Source: Fontibacterium subtropicum
Lineage (GTDB): Bacteria > Pseudomonadota > Alphaproteobacteria > Pelagibacterales > Pelagibacteraceae
Assembly: GCA_965235415.1 (NCBI GenBank)
Contig: CBDDXD010000001.1
Span: 186,001-250,000, forward strand
Reading direction: 5' to 3'
DNA: 64,000 nucleotides
Shown: positions 8,948 to 18,449 of the stretch, piece by piece
Position numbering within the stretch: position 1 is the first letter of the stretch
Layout of the letters: every line of letters begins with the position of its first letter
Position numbers and translations under genes: made by a program
The notes under the pieces: generated by a model
Told to the model about the DNA's origin: nothing
What the model saw: the letters and a program-made list of their open reading frames with translations, nothing else
Databases searched by the model: none

Positions 8948-9965
8948 ATGATTTCTCAACTAGAATTTACAAAAGAGATTGAAAAAAATACTGCAGGAAT
9001 TTATCAAAAAATTAAATCTGTTGTACCGGTATTAGAATGGCCACTATACGCTCCGTATATCTATAAAATTAATGAACTTAAAAAGAAAAAGAACGCTGTT
9101 ATTTTAGCTCATAACTACCAAACTCCTGAGATTTATCATGGCGTTGCTGATATTATTGGAGACTCTTTAACTTTAGCGATTGAAGCCGGAAAAACTAAAG
9201 CAGATATCATTATTATGGCAGGTGTTCACTTTATGGCTGAAACGGCAAAAATAATGTCACCCACTAAAAAAGTTTTAATCCCAGATATGAATGCAGGATG
9301 CTCTCTTGCTGAATCTATTACCGCAGACGATGTTAAAAAATTAAAGAAACAATATCCAGGTGTTCCAGTAGTAACTTATGTTAATACCTCTGCTGAAGTT
9401 AAAGCTGAGACAGATGTCTGCTGCACTTCAGCTAACGGGGTAAAGGTTGTTGAGTCTTTAGGAGTAAAAGAAGTTATATTTTTACCTGATGTTTATCTTG
9501 CAAAATATGTAGCCTCACAAAACTAAAGTTAAAATTATTCCTTGGCATGGCAAGTGTATGGTTCATGAACAGTTTACAGCTGAAGAATTAAATCAACTTA
9601 GAAAAAATTATCCTGATTTAGTAATTGTCTCTCATCCTGAGTGCCCTCCTGATGTGATTAAAGCCTCTGATTTTACTGGATCAACATCTGGAATGATTCA
9701 ATATGTTAAAAATAATAAACCTAAAAATGTATTTTTAGTTACAGAATGTTCAATGAGCGACAATGTTCAGGTTGAAAATTCAGGAACTAATTTTGTAAGA
9801 CCGTGTAATTTATGTCCTCATATGAAAAAAATACAATTACCAAAAATCTATAATTGTCTTATGAATGAAACAAATGAAGTTTTGATTGATAAATCTATTA
9901 TTAATAAAGCAAGGCTACCTATTGAACGTATGATTAAAGTTGGTCGCCAATCTAACCTTGCCTAA
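8948..9965 (+). pseudogene. nadA: quinolinate synthase NadA, interrupted by a one-base frameshift
   Basis: NadA is a [4Fe-4S] enzyme that condenses iminoaspartate and dihydroxyacetone phosphate to quinolinate. The reading frame from 8948 runs to a stop at 9526, and family sequence continues in the +1 frame from about 9522 to 9965. Removing one A from the AAAA run at 9518-9522 restores a continuous protein of about 338 residues with the join VASQTKVKIIPWHGKC. Cluster cysteines are present in both parts: MNAGCSLAES and DVCCTSANGV before the break, and CNLCPHM after it. nadB follows immediately. Because NAD synthesis depends on it and all else is intact, either a sequencing error or a very recent mutation is likely. 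Confidence 0.9.
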
Positions 9966-11560
9966 TGGAAAGTTTACACACTACTGACGTTATTGTTATT
10001 GGATCTGGAATTTCAGGATTAATGACTGCAATCTGTCTTTATCCAAGAAAAGTTACATTAATTTCAAAAAAAAAATTAGGTGAAGCTTCATCAAGTGCTT
10101 GGGCACAAGGAGGAATTGCTGCAGCAGTTGGTAAAGATGATAGTCCAAAAATTCACTTTGAAGATACTATTAAAGCAAGCTCTGGATTAAGTGATGAAAA
10201 AATTGTTAAAATTATAACTGAAGAAGCTGCTTCTATTATTAAATTTCTAGAAGAAAAAGGAGTTGATTTTGATAAAGATCATCTTAAAAATTTTTTAATG
10301 TCTCAGGAAGCTGCTCACAGCAGACGTAGAGTACTTAAAGTAAACGGCGATAGTTCTGGAAGAGAAATCATAAAAACTTTAATAAACAATATTCAAAAAC
10401 TAGAAAATATTACCATTCTGGAAGATGTGACAGTTGATGAAATTATAACTGAAAATAATAAAGTTATAGGTTTGATTGGCCGTCATGTTGGTAAAAACAT
10501 AGTTGATAATTTTACATTCTTTAAAGCACCTAACGTTGTTCTTGCAACAGGAGGTCTTGGTAGTATTTACGAACATACAACAAATCCTAGAGATATTTAT
10601 GGTGAAGGAATTGCAATGGCAGCACGAGCTGGTGCTATTCTTTCTGATATGGAATTTGTTCAATTCCATCCAACAGGAATGGATGTTGGGCTTGATCCAA
10701 CTCCATTACTAACTGAAGCACTAAGGGGTGATGGCGCCAAATTAGTTGATGAAAATGATAATCAGTTTATGAAGTCAATACATCCCAGCGGTGATCTAGC
10801 CCCTCGCGATATCGTTGCTCGTGAACTACAAAGATTAAAAGATCTTGGGCACTCCACTTTCTTAGATTGTAGAAAATTTTCAAATGAACAATTAGAAACA
10901 ATGTTTCCAAGTGCTTATAATTTTTTAAAAAAAGCTAACATTGATTTTACTAAAGAAAAAATACCAATAACCCCTGCCGCTCATTATCATATGGGAGGTG
11001 TATTTGTTGATGAAAATGGAAAATCATCCATTATGGGTCTTTGGGCTTGTGGTGAGGTTTCTTCTACAGGCGCACATGGAGCAAATAGGCTTGCTTCTAA
11101 TTCTTTACTTGAGGCTTTTGTCTTTGGAAAAAGAATAGCAAATTCAATTAATTCTGAAGTACTAAATAATAAAGAAGATAAAAATATTAATTTTCAAAAA
11201 TATTTACCAAAGGAAAAAACTTCATCACGAATAAGAGCAAAAAAATATATATGGCAACTTAGAAATATCATGAGTGATTTAGTTGGTGTTTATAGAAATG
11301 AACAAAAACTTAAAAAAGCGTTTATTGAAATTGATAGAATAGAAAGAGAAGCAAAAGATTTATCTGCAAAACTTAAAGATATGATTTTAGTATCGAGATT
11401 AATCACTTACTCAGCTTATCTTAGAAAAGAAAGTAGAGGAGCCCATTTTAGAAGTGATTATCCAAAATCAAATGATAAATTTTTATTTAGAAAACAGATT
11501 ACATTAAAAGAGATGCAAGAATTCTTAAATAAAAAAGAATACATAGATAAAGTAGCTTAA
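9965..11560 (+). CDS. nadB: L-aspartate oxidase NadB
   Basis: NadB oxidises L-aspartate to iminoaspartate with FAD, supplying NadA. The 531-residue protein has the N-terminal motif VIGSGISGLMTA, then EASSSAWAQGGIAAAVG, the SHSRRRVL-like active-site loop (AHSRRRVLKVNGDSSG), the flavin-contact region FHPTGMD, and GACGEVSSTGAHGANRL-like sequence (ACGEVSSTGAHGANRLASN) near residue 360. The ATG shares its A with the nadA stop (TAATG), indicating translational coupling. nadC begins three bases after its stop. Confidence 0.95.
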   Translation: MESLHTTDVIVIGSGISGLMTAICLYPRKVTLISKKKLGEASSSAWAQGGIAAAVGKDDSPKIHFEDTIKASSGLSDEKIVKIITEEAASIIKFLEEKGVDFDKDHLKNFLMSQEAAHSRRRVLKVNGDSSGREIIKTLINNIQKLENITILEDVTVDEIITENNKVIGLIGRHVGKNIVDNFTFFKAPNVVLATGGLGSIYEHTTNPRDIYGEGIAMAARAGAILSDMEFVQFHPTGMDVGLDPTPLLTEALRGDGAKLVDENDNQFMKSIHPSGDLAPRDIVARELQRLKDLGHSTFLDCRKFSNEQLETMFPSAYNFLKKANIDFTKEKIPITPAAHYHMGGVFVDENGKSSIMGLWACGEVSSTGAHGANRLASNSLLEAFVFGKRIANSINSEVLNNKEDKNINFQKYLPKEKTSSRIRAKKYIWQLRNIMSDLVGVYRNEQKLKKAFIEIDRIEREAKDLSAKLKDMILVSRLITYSAYLRKESRGAHFRSDYPKSNDKFLFRKQITLKEMQEFLNKKEYIDKVA

Positions 11561-11563
11561 GGA

Positions 11564-12412
11564 ATGTCAAAATCCAAACTTATCACTAGCGGTTATATAA
11601 AAAGTATTGTTGGCGCTTCATTGTTTGAAGATCAGGCTCAAAAAGATATTACGACAGATCTTTTAGTAAATAAAAATTCCATCACTTCAGCAAAAATTAT
11701 TGCAAATGAAGATGGGGTTATTGGAGGATTAGATTTTGCAGATGAGGCTTTTAAACAAATTGATAAAAAAACAAAATTTAAGAAGAAAGTTCAAGAAGGA
11801 TCCTCTATCAAAAAAGGTGATATTATTGCTGAAATTAAAGGATTAACGGGTTCTATTTTAAAATCAGAAAGAACAGCAATTAATTTTTTAGGTTTAATAT
11901 CAGGAATTGCAACAAAAACTCACTATTACGTTAACCTAGTCAAAGAATATAAAACAAAAATTTGCTGCACTAGAAAAACATTACCCACACTTCGGGCTAT
12001 TCAAAAATACGCGGTAACTCTTGGGGGTGGTACTAACAATAGATTTAATTTATTCGATGAAATCTTTATAAAAGATAATCATATTTCTGCTTCCCAAAAT
12101 ATATTTGACCTGGTGCAAAATGCTTTGAGATTAAACAGAAGTGGAAAAGTTATAACAGTAGAAGTGGACACTTTAAGTCAATTAGAAACTATTCAAACAC
12201 TTAATTTTAATAGATTATTATTAGATAATATGAAACCAGATGAAATTAAAAAAGCTTTAAGCATGGTTGGTAATAAATATGAAACTGAAGCTTCTGGAAA
12301 TATAAATGAAAAAAATATACTTGATTATGCAAAGACAGGCATAAATAGAATTTCAATTGGAAGACTAACTCATAGTCCTCAAAATCTAGATATATCTTTA
12401 AACTTTAATTAA
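11564..12412 (+). CDS. nadC: nicotinate-nucleotide pyrophosphorylase NadC
   Basis: NadC (quinolinate phosphoribosyltransferase) converts quinolinate and PRPP to nicotinate mononucleotide, completing the NadA-B-C pathway. The 282-residue protein contains SERTAINFLGLISGIAT, the PRPP/quinolinate-binding stretch CTRKTLPTLRAIQKYAVTLGGG, then DEIFIKDNH and the VEVDTLSQ strand. An AAGG sits directly before the ATG at 11564, which follows nadB by three bases. Its 3' end overlaps the convergent SemiSWEET gene by eight bases. Confidence 0.96.
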   Translation: MSKSKLITSGYIKSIVGASLFEDQAQKDITTDLLVNKNSITSAKIIANEDGVIGGLDFADEAFKQIDKKTKFKKKVQEGSSIKKGDIIAEIKGLTGSILKSERTAINFLGLISGIATKTHYYVNLVKEYKTKICCTRKTLPTLRAIQKYAVTLGGGTNNRFNLFDEIFIKDNHISASQNIFDLVQNALRLNRSGKVITVEVDTLSQLETIQTLNFNRLLLDNMKPDEIKKALSMVGNKYETEASGNINEKNILDYAKTGINRISIGRLTHSPQNLDISLNFN

Positions 12413-12662
12413 ATTTAATTTTAGCAACTAAAATTAAAAATGCTAAAAATAAAGTTACAACGTTTGCAAATATTATTGGTAAATTGTTAGTTAACACTCC
12501 ATAGACTAACCAACTAGCAACTCCTGTTGTAAATATTAAAAACATCCACAATGAAATATCTTTAGTGCTTTTAGTTTTCCAAACTTTATAAGCCTGTGGA
12601 ATAAAAGCGATTGTTGTACAAAAGCCAGAAAAGAATCCGATATAGGTTATGTATTTCTCCAT
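12405..12662 (-). CDS. SemiSWEET family sugar transporter (PQ-loop)
   Basis: An 85-residue protein with three membrane segments and the PQ-loop sequence FIPQAYKVWKTKSTKDIS near residues 22-39, followed by SLWMFLIFTTGVASWLVYG. These features define SemiSWEETs, which act as dimers for sugar movement across the inner membrane. The start is taken at the ATG at 12662, whose A is shared with the TGA of the upstream gene; a TTG one codon earlier is possible. Transport substrate cannot be read from sequence. Confidence 0.88.
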   Translation of the reverse strand: MEKYITYIGFFSGFCTTIAFIPQAYKVWKTKSTKDISLWMFLIFTTGVASWLVYGVLTNNLPIIFANVVTLFLAFLILVAKIKFN

Positions 12663-14248
12663 CAATTAACCAGGCTTAAATCTTTTTTATAAACAGAACT
12701 TTGGACTTTAAATAAATTTAGTAAAGTATGAGGAAGATAATCATGATTTAACTCTTTATTAGCAATGTTTTTAATTTTGGATAAATTAATATTTTGGTTC
12801 TTAACTATTTGATCTGAAAGCCATAAAACCATTGCAAAATTTGTTTGCTCTTTTGGTGCAATTTTTTTTGGAAGGCCATGTAAATAAATACCATTTTCTC
12901 CTAAAGACTCTCCGTGATCTGAAGCATAAAACATGAAAGTATTATATTCTTTCTTTTCCTTTAAAATATCTATTAACTTTGAAAGTACGTAATCTGTGTA
13001 AACAATAGTATTATCAAAGGCATTATTCAGTTCATCTTTACTACAGTTTTGTGGGGTATCATTGTTGCAATATGGTTTAAATTTTGCAAATTTTTCTGGA
13101 AATCTTTTATAATATCTAGGACCGTGTGATCCCATCGTATGTAAAACAATTAATATATCCCCTTTATTATTCTTTAAAATTTGATTTGTTGTATCCAATA
13201 ACTTTTCATCCAAAATAGTATTTTTATCTTCACCACCAGAGCTTGTAATAATATTTAGCGTTTCAATTCTTGTACAAACATTCTTGCAACTAGAGTTATT
13301 ATTTACCCAAACAGTTTTAACGCCGGCCAAAGATAAAACATCGAGAACATTGCTCTGATTCTTAGCCTTCTTTTGAGTATAATTTTTCTCCCCATTTAAG
13401 AAAAACATACAAGGTACTGAGTAAGCGGTTGCAGTCCCACAAGATACTGTATTCTTAAAACTAAAGACTCCCTTATTTTTTAAATAAGCATTAGTTTCTT
13501 TTTGATATCCATTTAATGAAAATCTATCTGCTCTAGCTGTCTCTCCAACAACCATAATTCCAATAGTTTTTTTTCCATTTTTTATTAGTTTTGCGTCCTC
13601 TCCTAATTTTATAAATTTACTCTCCCCTTCTAATGATAATTTAACTAATCGGTAAGTGGAGGTTAAAGTATATAGAGGCGTAATATGTTGATTAAGTGTA
13701 TTATTTTGTCTTGTAATAAAACTTACCTGCTTAAAGTTTGCAAAAGTAATAACTGCAACAATTAAAAAAGCAGTTACAATAAAAGATAATCTTATAAGCA
13801 AATCTTTCTTAAAAGACCCATATTCAATCTCAATAAAGAAAATAATTATACTTGGAATAATGCCTAGAAAAAAAATGTGAATAAAAAAACCAACTGACAT
13901 TAAGTCCATGGCTTCTTGAATATCGGTTTGAAGAGTATTGATGATCATCTGTTCATCAACGGTGACTCCAAATTGATGGTTATAAAAACTTAAAATAGAT
14001 GAAAGAATAATTAAAAAAATCGCTAATGGTTTAAGAACATACTTCTGTCCAAAAATTAGCAGTAAAATTGAAATTGAAGAAATTATTGCAATAATTATTG
14101 CAAAAAAGAAATAAATAGATGGAAAACTGGAAAATCCAATATTTCCATAAAGAATTTTTAAAAACTTTAGATTATACGCAAAGGTGATAAAGAGAGAGGT
14201 TAATAATATAAAATAGTAAAATTTAACTTTCTTTCTTAAAAAAGACAT
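12662..14248 (-). CDS. phosphoethanolamine transferase, EptA-like
   Basis: A 528-residue inner-membrane enzyme of the sulfatase/alkaline phosphatase fold. Five membrane helices fill about the first 180 residues. The periplasmic part has GIMVVGETARADRFSLNGY with metal-binding Glu, CGTATAYSVPC with the expected threonine nucleophile, HTMGSHGPRYYKRFP, and YASDHGESLGENGIYLHG. Family members transfer phosphoethanolamine from phosphatidylethanolamine to lipid A or other envelope sugars. The cysteine pairs usual for this family (CKNVC, CNNDTPQNC) are present. It is translationally coupled to the SemiSWEET gene. The acceptor molecule is inferred, not known. Confidence 0.85.
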   Translation of the reverse strand: MSFLRKKVKFYYFILLTSLFITFAYNLKFLKILYGNIGFSSFPSIYFFFAIIIAIISSISILLLIFGQKYVLKPLAIFLIILSSILSFYNHQFGVTVDEQMIINTLQTDIQEAMDLMSVGFFIHIFFLGIIPSIIIFFIEIEYGSFKKDLLIRLSFIVTAFLIVAVITFANFKQVSFITRQNNTLNQHITPLYTLTSTYRLVKLSLEGESKFIKLGEDAKLIKNGKKTIGIMVVGETARADRFSLNGYQKETNAYLKNKGVFSFKNTVSCGTATAYSVPCMFFLNGEKNYTQKKAKNQSNVLDVLSLAGVKTVWVNNNSSCKNVCTRIETLNIITSSGGEDKNTILDEKLLDTTNQILKNNKGDILIVLHTMGSHGPRYYKRFPEKFAKFKPYCNNDTPQNCSKDELNNAFDNTIVYTDYVLSKLIDILKEKKEYNTFMFYASDHGESLGENGIYLHGLPKKIAPKEQTNFAMVLWLSDQIVKNQNINLSKIKNIANKELNHDYLPHTLLNLFKVQSSVYKKDLSLVN

Positions 14249-14261
14249 TTAAATATTTTTT

Positions 14262-15725
14262 TTAATTAAAAGATTCTCTATTCTTATATTTTTTTCTATT
14301 ACCTGCATTAAAATTTCTATCTTTAAACTCTTTAGATTTTTTACCAAAAAATCTTGGCTTTTCTCTGTCACTTTTTCTTCTATAATCTTTTTCGCCGGCC
14401 TCTCTTGATTTATGTTCTTTTAAAACTTCAACATTTGTAGGCTTAAATCCTTCTGAATGTTTATTCCCACTAAATCTATCTGATGGCTTGTTTCTTCTAA
14501 AACCCTCTGCTGATCTACTGCCACCAAAACTGGATCTGCCCCCTCTGTTTCTATCTCTTCCACCACCTCTTCTTTTATTTTTATAATCTCTTTGAAATCC
14601 ACCGCTTTCACTTCTGCCTTTGGAGAAGTTTTCTTTCTTTATAGTTGGATCTAATAATCTCTCAATAGCATTCCATTTTTCTCTATCACTATTAGTAATA
14701 AAGGATAAAGAAGAACCCTCTGCTCCTGCTCTAGCAGTTCTGCCCATACGGTGAATATAGTCCTCAGCAACTTGTGGAAGATCATAATTAATAACATGCT
14801 CAATGTGAGGAACATCAAGCCCTCTAGCAGCAATATCTGTTGCTACCAGTATGGTAAATTTCTTATTTCTAAAAGCGCTCATCACAGTAGTTCTTTTGCT
14901 TTGTCTTAGATTTCCATGCAAAGCATCTGCTTTGAATTTTTCCTTACAAAGCTTAGCCGCTAGATTTTTTGAGTTATGTTTTGTTTTAACAAATACTAAA
15001 ATTGATCCAGTTCTTTGCTGTAATTGCTTAATTAATTCAGGATATTTTTGCTCTTGTTGTATGTGAATTACTTCTTGTTTAATTTTAATTGATGGGACAT
15101 TTGTTGCTCCCATAGAAACTCTTTCAGGATTTTTTAAATATTTAGCCGACATTCTAACAATCTCTTCGGGTATAGTTGCGGAAAACATTAATGTTTGTTT
15201 TTTTGCTGGTAGGTGTTTTAATATTCTATCAATTTGAATACCAAAACCCATATCAAGCATACGATCTGTTTCATCTAAAACTAAAAAACCAGTGTCTGAT
15301 AATTTTAATGACTTTCTGTCTAAATGATCATTAATTCTACCTGGAGTTCCTACAATAATTCTTGGATGTGACTTAAGTTGTCCTAATTGTTTATACATCG
15401 ACTCTCCTCCAATTAGACATGCTGCTTTGATTGGATTGTTTTTTCCAAGCAACTGAATAATTACCGCTATCACTTGATTTGCAAGTTCACGCGTTGGGGT
15501 TAATACTAGAGCTGAACTTTGTTTTGATCTACTTAACAATTCAACTAATGGAATGCTAAAGGCTGCAGTTTTTCCAGTTCCAGTTTGCGCTGAACCTAAA
15601 ATATCACGTCCTTCTAAAGCAAGTGGTATAGAACTGATTTGAATAGGAGTCGGCGTCATAAAGTTCATTCGCGCTAATGAATTTTTTAAGTTTTGCGAAA
15701 GGCTAAAGCCTTCAAAGTTAGTCAT
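14262..15725 (-). CDS. rhlE: DEAD-box RNA helicase, RhlE type
   Basis: An ATP-dependent RNA helicase of 487 residues. Motifs appear in order: the Q motif (FMTPTPIQISSIPLAL), AQTGTGKT, PTRELANQ, TPGRI, DETD in place of DEAD (LVLDETDRMLDMGFG), SAT, and later DIAARGLDVP and HRMGRTARAG. The last ~120 residues form a disordered, Arg/Gly/Lys-rich tail with repeats such as RRGGGRDRNRGGRSS and SEGFK/AEGFR, typical of RhlE proteins that bind structured RNA. It likely helps ribosome assembly or mRNA turnover at low temperature. It stands alone with ~130 bases of leader upstream. Confidence 0.92.
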   Translation of the reverse strand: MTNFEGFSLSQNLKNSLARMNFMTPTPIQISSIPLALEGRDILGSAQTGTGKTAAFSIPLVELLSRSKQSSALVLTPTRELANQVIAVIIQLLGKNNPIKAACLIGGESMYKQLGQLKSHPRIIVGTPGRINDHLDRKSLKLSDTGFLVLDETDRMLDMGFGIQIDRILKHLPAKKQTLMFSATIPEEIVRMSAKYLKNPERVSMGATNVPSIKIKQEVIHIQQEQKYPELIKQLQQRTGSILVFVKTKHNSKNLAAKLCKEKFKADALHGNLRQSKRTTVMSAFRNKKFTILVATDIAARGLDVPHIEHVINYDLPQVAEDYIHRMGRTARAGAEGSSLSFITNSDREKWNAIERLLDPTIKKENFSKGRSESGGFQRDYKNKRRGGGRDRNRGGRSSFGGSRSAEGFRRNKPSDRFSGNKHSEGFKPTNVEVLKEHKSREAGEKDYRRKSDREKPRFFGKKSKEFKDRNFNAGNRKKYKNRESFN

Positions 15726-15855
15726 TTAAGTTTGAGGAAAATTGTAAGTAAAAATCTAATAAAATTATTTAATAATAAAAGATAACCTTTATCAGTTAAC
15801 AATCTTATTTAAAGCTTTATTGAAGAACAATTTGGCTTTGTTTCACCAAAATCGT

Positions 15856-16275
15856 TTAAGAAGCTATTTTATTATGTTCTAAATACTTAACTTTATCAGT
15901 ATCGGATCTTTTAATCTTTTCTTTTTTATTCTTTTGTACATGTCCAGAAATATCGGCACCTTCTAAAACGGTTAAATTATTTTCAAAACGAAGGTCACCT
16001 CTAACAACTCCTTTATTCCCAATATGAATATTTGTAGATTCAATATTACCAACTATGTAACCTAAAACCTCGACATCCTCTGCTTGAATTTGACCTCTAA
16101 CACTTCCAGACTCTAATATTTTTAATTTTTTTGCTTTAACATTACCTTTGACTTTTCCCGCAATCTCAATTTCTCCTTTACAATCTATTTCTCCTTCAAA
16201 ACGAAAATTTTCTCCTAAATGTGAAAAACCATGAACTTGATCTTGTGATTTTTTTTCTGATTTAAAAAATATCAT
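15856..16275 (-). CDS. bactofilin family protein (second of pair)
   Basis: A 139-residue bactofilin (polymer-forming cytoskeletal domain, DUF583). The central ~95 residues have the short-period turns of a right-handed beta helix, for example GEIDCKGEIEIAGKVKGN and RGDLRFENNLTVLEGADI, flanked by charged tails. Bactofilins self-assemble into filaments at the membrane and scaffold envelope enzymes. Its ATG at 16275 shares a base with the stop of the upstream bactofilin, so the pair is one transcription unit. Confidence 0.9.
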   Translation of the reverse strand: MIFFKSEKKSQDQVHGFSHLGENFRFEGEIDCKGEIEIAGKVKGNVKAKKLKILESGSVRGQIQAEDVEVLGYIVGNIESTNIHIGNKGVVRGDLRFENNLTVLEGADISGHVQKNKKEKIKRSDTDKVKYLEHNKIAS

Positions 16276-16607
16276 TATTCTTTATTACTAGTTGTTATTT
16301 TTTTTCTAGTTGAAGCTGCAATTTCTAATTGTGCACCCTCATCAACTACTAAATTTCTATGAAAAAGTTTGCCTTTTACTTTGGCTGTATTATTTAAATG
16401 AATTCGATCTGAAGAAAGATCGCCTGTTACTTGTCCTCCTACTTCAATATTATTATCTGCTATTATATTTCCTGAAATATTTCCATTCTTATTAATAATA
16501 ACTTCTTGTGCTTTAATATCCCCCAAAATTATCCCATCCATAGTAATGCTATCTTTTTCGATAATATTACCTTGTAATTTTGTATCTCTTAAAATAACTG
16601 AAGGCAT
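16275..16607 (-). CDS. bactofilin family protein (first of pair)
   Basis: A 110-residue bactofilin. Repeated glycine-turn strands (GNIIEKDSITMDGIILGDI, GNISGNIIADNNIEVGG) form the beta-helical core. It is shorter than its downstream partner and has a Thr/Lys-rich C terminus. The two tandem genes are coupled (TAATG) and probably arose by duplication; co-assembly of the two products is a reasonable inference. Confidence 0.88.
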   Translation of the reverse strand: MPSVILRDTKLQGNIIEKDSITMDGIILGDIKAQEVIINKNGNISGNIIADNNIEVGGQVTGDLSSDRIHLNNTAKVKGKLFHRNLVVDEGAQLEIAASTRKKITTSNKE

Positions 16608-16705
16608 AATTAATTATAATTAAACAATTGTTAGAACAATTAAGCAAGCGATAATATATCTATATTTTTAATATATAATTCTATAAATATCTCGATTAAA
16701 AATTT

Positions 16706-17234
16706 ATGAAAAAAGTTGAAGGTTTATTAGAAAAAACTATTTTTGCATCTCGCTGGATTTTAGCCCCATTTTATTTAGGACTTTCTTTAAGCTTACTCGT
16801 ATTGTTGTACGAATTCATTCATGAAATCATTGATTTTATAAAAATTGTTCACTCCACTGATATTGCTGGCGTTCTTCTTTTTATTTTAAGCTTGGTTGAT
16901 ATTTCCTTAGCGGGGAACCTTTTAATTATTGTTATTTTTTCAGGATATGAAAACTTTGTATCAAAAATTGATGTTAAAAATCATGAAGACAAACCAGATT
17001 GGATGGGTACCGTTGATTTTACTGATCTAAAAATAAAACTAATTTCCTCAATTGTTGCAATATCGGGTATTCATCTTCTTAAAAATATTCATGAATTTAA
17101 ATAATTATGATCAGTGAAAAAATAATTTTGTATGTAATTGTCCATCTTTCATTTGTTGTCAAGCGGTGTTCTTGCTTGCTTTAATGGATTACATAATGAG
17201 TAAAAGTGTTCATAAACACAAAAAATCTAAATAA
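16706..17234 (+). pseudogene. UPF0114 (YqhA) membrane protein, broken by frameshifts
   Basis: The intact part (16706-17104) gives 132 residues of UPF0114, TIGR00645-like: LLEKTIFASRWILAPFYLGL at the N terminus and ISLAGNLLIIVIFSGYENFV mid-protein. The family's C-terminal sequence continues in shifted frames: ISEKIILYVIVHLSFVV from 17110, SGVLA from 17159, then LMDYIMSKSVHKHKKSK ending in TAA at 17234. At least three frame changes are needed, one of them in a GCTTGCTT duplication at 17173-17180. The function of the family is unknown. The damage adjoins a longer frameshifted stretch, so sequence error is a strong alternative to real decay. Confidence 0.8.
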
Positions 17235-17275
17235 TATTCAACTTAGTCTAAATAATCAAAATTTTAAGTATTTTA

Positions 17276-18449
17276 TGAATATTAAAAAAATATATAAATA
17301 TTTTTTTAAAAATTTTATTAATTATTTTTATAAGTTTTTTTTTATTTCTAATTATTGATTATTAGTTTTGGAAAAATTTTTATTGATAAATATTTACAAT
17401 ACTATCAAAGATGATCCCTATCTACTCATAAAAAACAGAGAGTAAGGCATCGATTTCTTTCATCACACTCTTGCGCCTGAATATTGATTATAAAAAAACA
17501 GGATGGGGACCAACAAATATACAGGCTCTGCACAGATGAATGGGGCTTAAAATACAAATGTAATACTAAATCTAAAAATACTTATAAACTTGCAATTATA
17601 GGTGACTCCTTTGTAGAAGGAATTGGTATCCCAGTATGAAGAAACTTTTGTCGGTATTATTGAATTTAAAAACCAAACCTGAAATTGCAAACCTTGGGGT
17701 TAGTTCTTATTCACCTAAAATATATCTACTCCAAAATTAAAATATTTTATTGAAAAAGGGTTTAAATTTAATCACGTAATAATCTTTGTCGATGTTTGCT
17801 GATCTTATTGATGATATCGAATTCTTATGATCTTATTAAGAGATGGCAAGAGTAAGAGACAAAAAATTGGAATAAAAAAATTGAATGGTAATATCAATGC
17901 TAAAGTTTCCAGTACTGGATCAATTAATTTTTAAATTTACTAAAAATAATAGATATCGAGCAACTGATACAATTTTAACTCCAGTTAAAATTTTTACTAT
18001 CTAATGAAAACTTAAAAATAGAAGACATTAAAAAAATTTATGACAAAAAAATGAATTTAAGATCTATGTGGACATATACAAACGAAAATAAAATTAAAGG
18101 ATATGATTACGGCATAGATCAAGGAATAGAAGAGCAAATAAGAACCATGGATATGATTTATGACTATCTAACTGATAAAAAAATAAAACTTTCTATTGCT
18201 GTATATCCTTGGCCACAAACTATTCTTTATGACGTTCCTTACAATAAACATGTAAAAATTTGGGAAGAGTTTTGTAAAAGACGATGTGTTAATTTTATCA
18301 ATCATTATCCTTTATTCATGAATATTAATGATAGTGATGAAAAGAAAATAGAAATTATTAAAAAATATTATCAATTAGGTGATATTCATTTTAATGCTGA
18401 AGGGAATAAATTAATTGCTGAGGATTTCTTAAAAAAGTTTAAGTTTTAA
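17276..18449 (+). pseudogene. SGNH/GDSL-type hydrolase (SxtL-like position), heavily frameshifted
   Basis: The last 450 bases are clean and encode the C-terminal half, ending with GDIHFNAEGNKLIAEDFL, the Asp-x-x-His block of SGNH hydrolases. Upstream, recognisable pieces of the same protein are scattered over all three frames: a membrane anchor from the ATG at 17276, then TDEWGLKYKC and IIGDSFVEGIGI (the GDS serine block) near 17528-17630, YEETFVGIIEFKN, EIANLGVSSYSPKIY, FKFNHVIIFVDV, and SNENLKIEDIKKIYDKK leading into 18051. About eight single-base shifts are needed to join them. It converges on a carbamoyltransferase with no gap. Hydrolase substrate unknown; an esterase acting on a sugar polymer or small molecule is plausible. 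Confidence 0.78.

Noticed and set aside
9558..9965. A separate 135-residue gene beginning MVHEQFTAEELNQLR
   Set aside because: It is the C-terminal half of NadA in the shifted frame; the family sequence continues upstream of this Met.
18051..18449. A stand-alone 132-residue gene ending in GDIHFNAEGN...
   Set aside because: In-frame sequence continues upstream and the protein is the C-terminal part of a frameshifted SGNH hydrolase.
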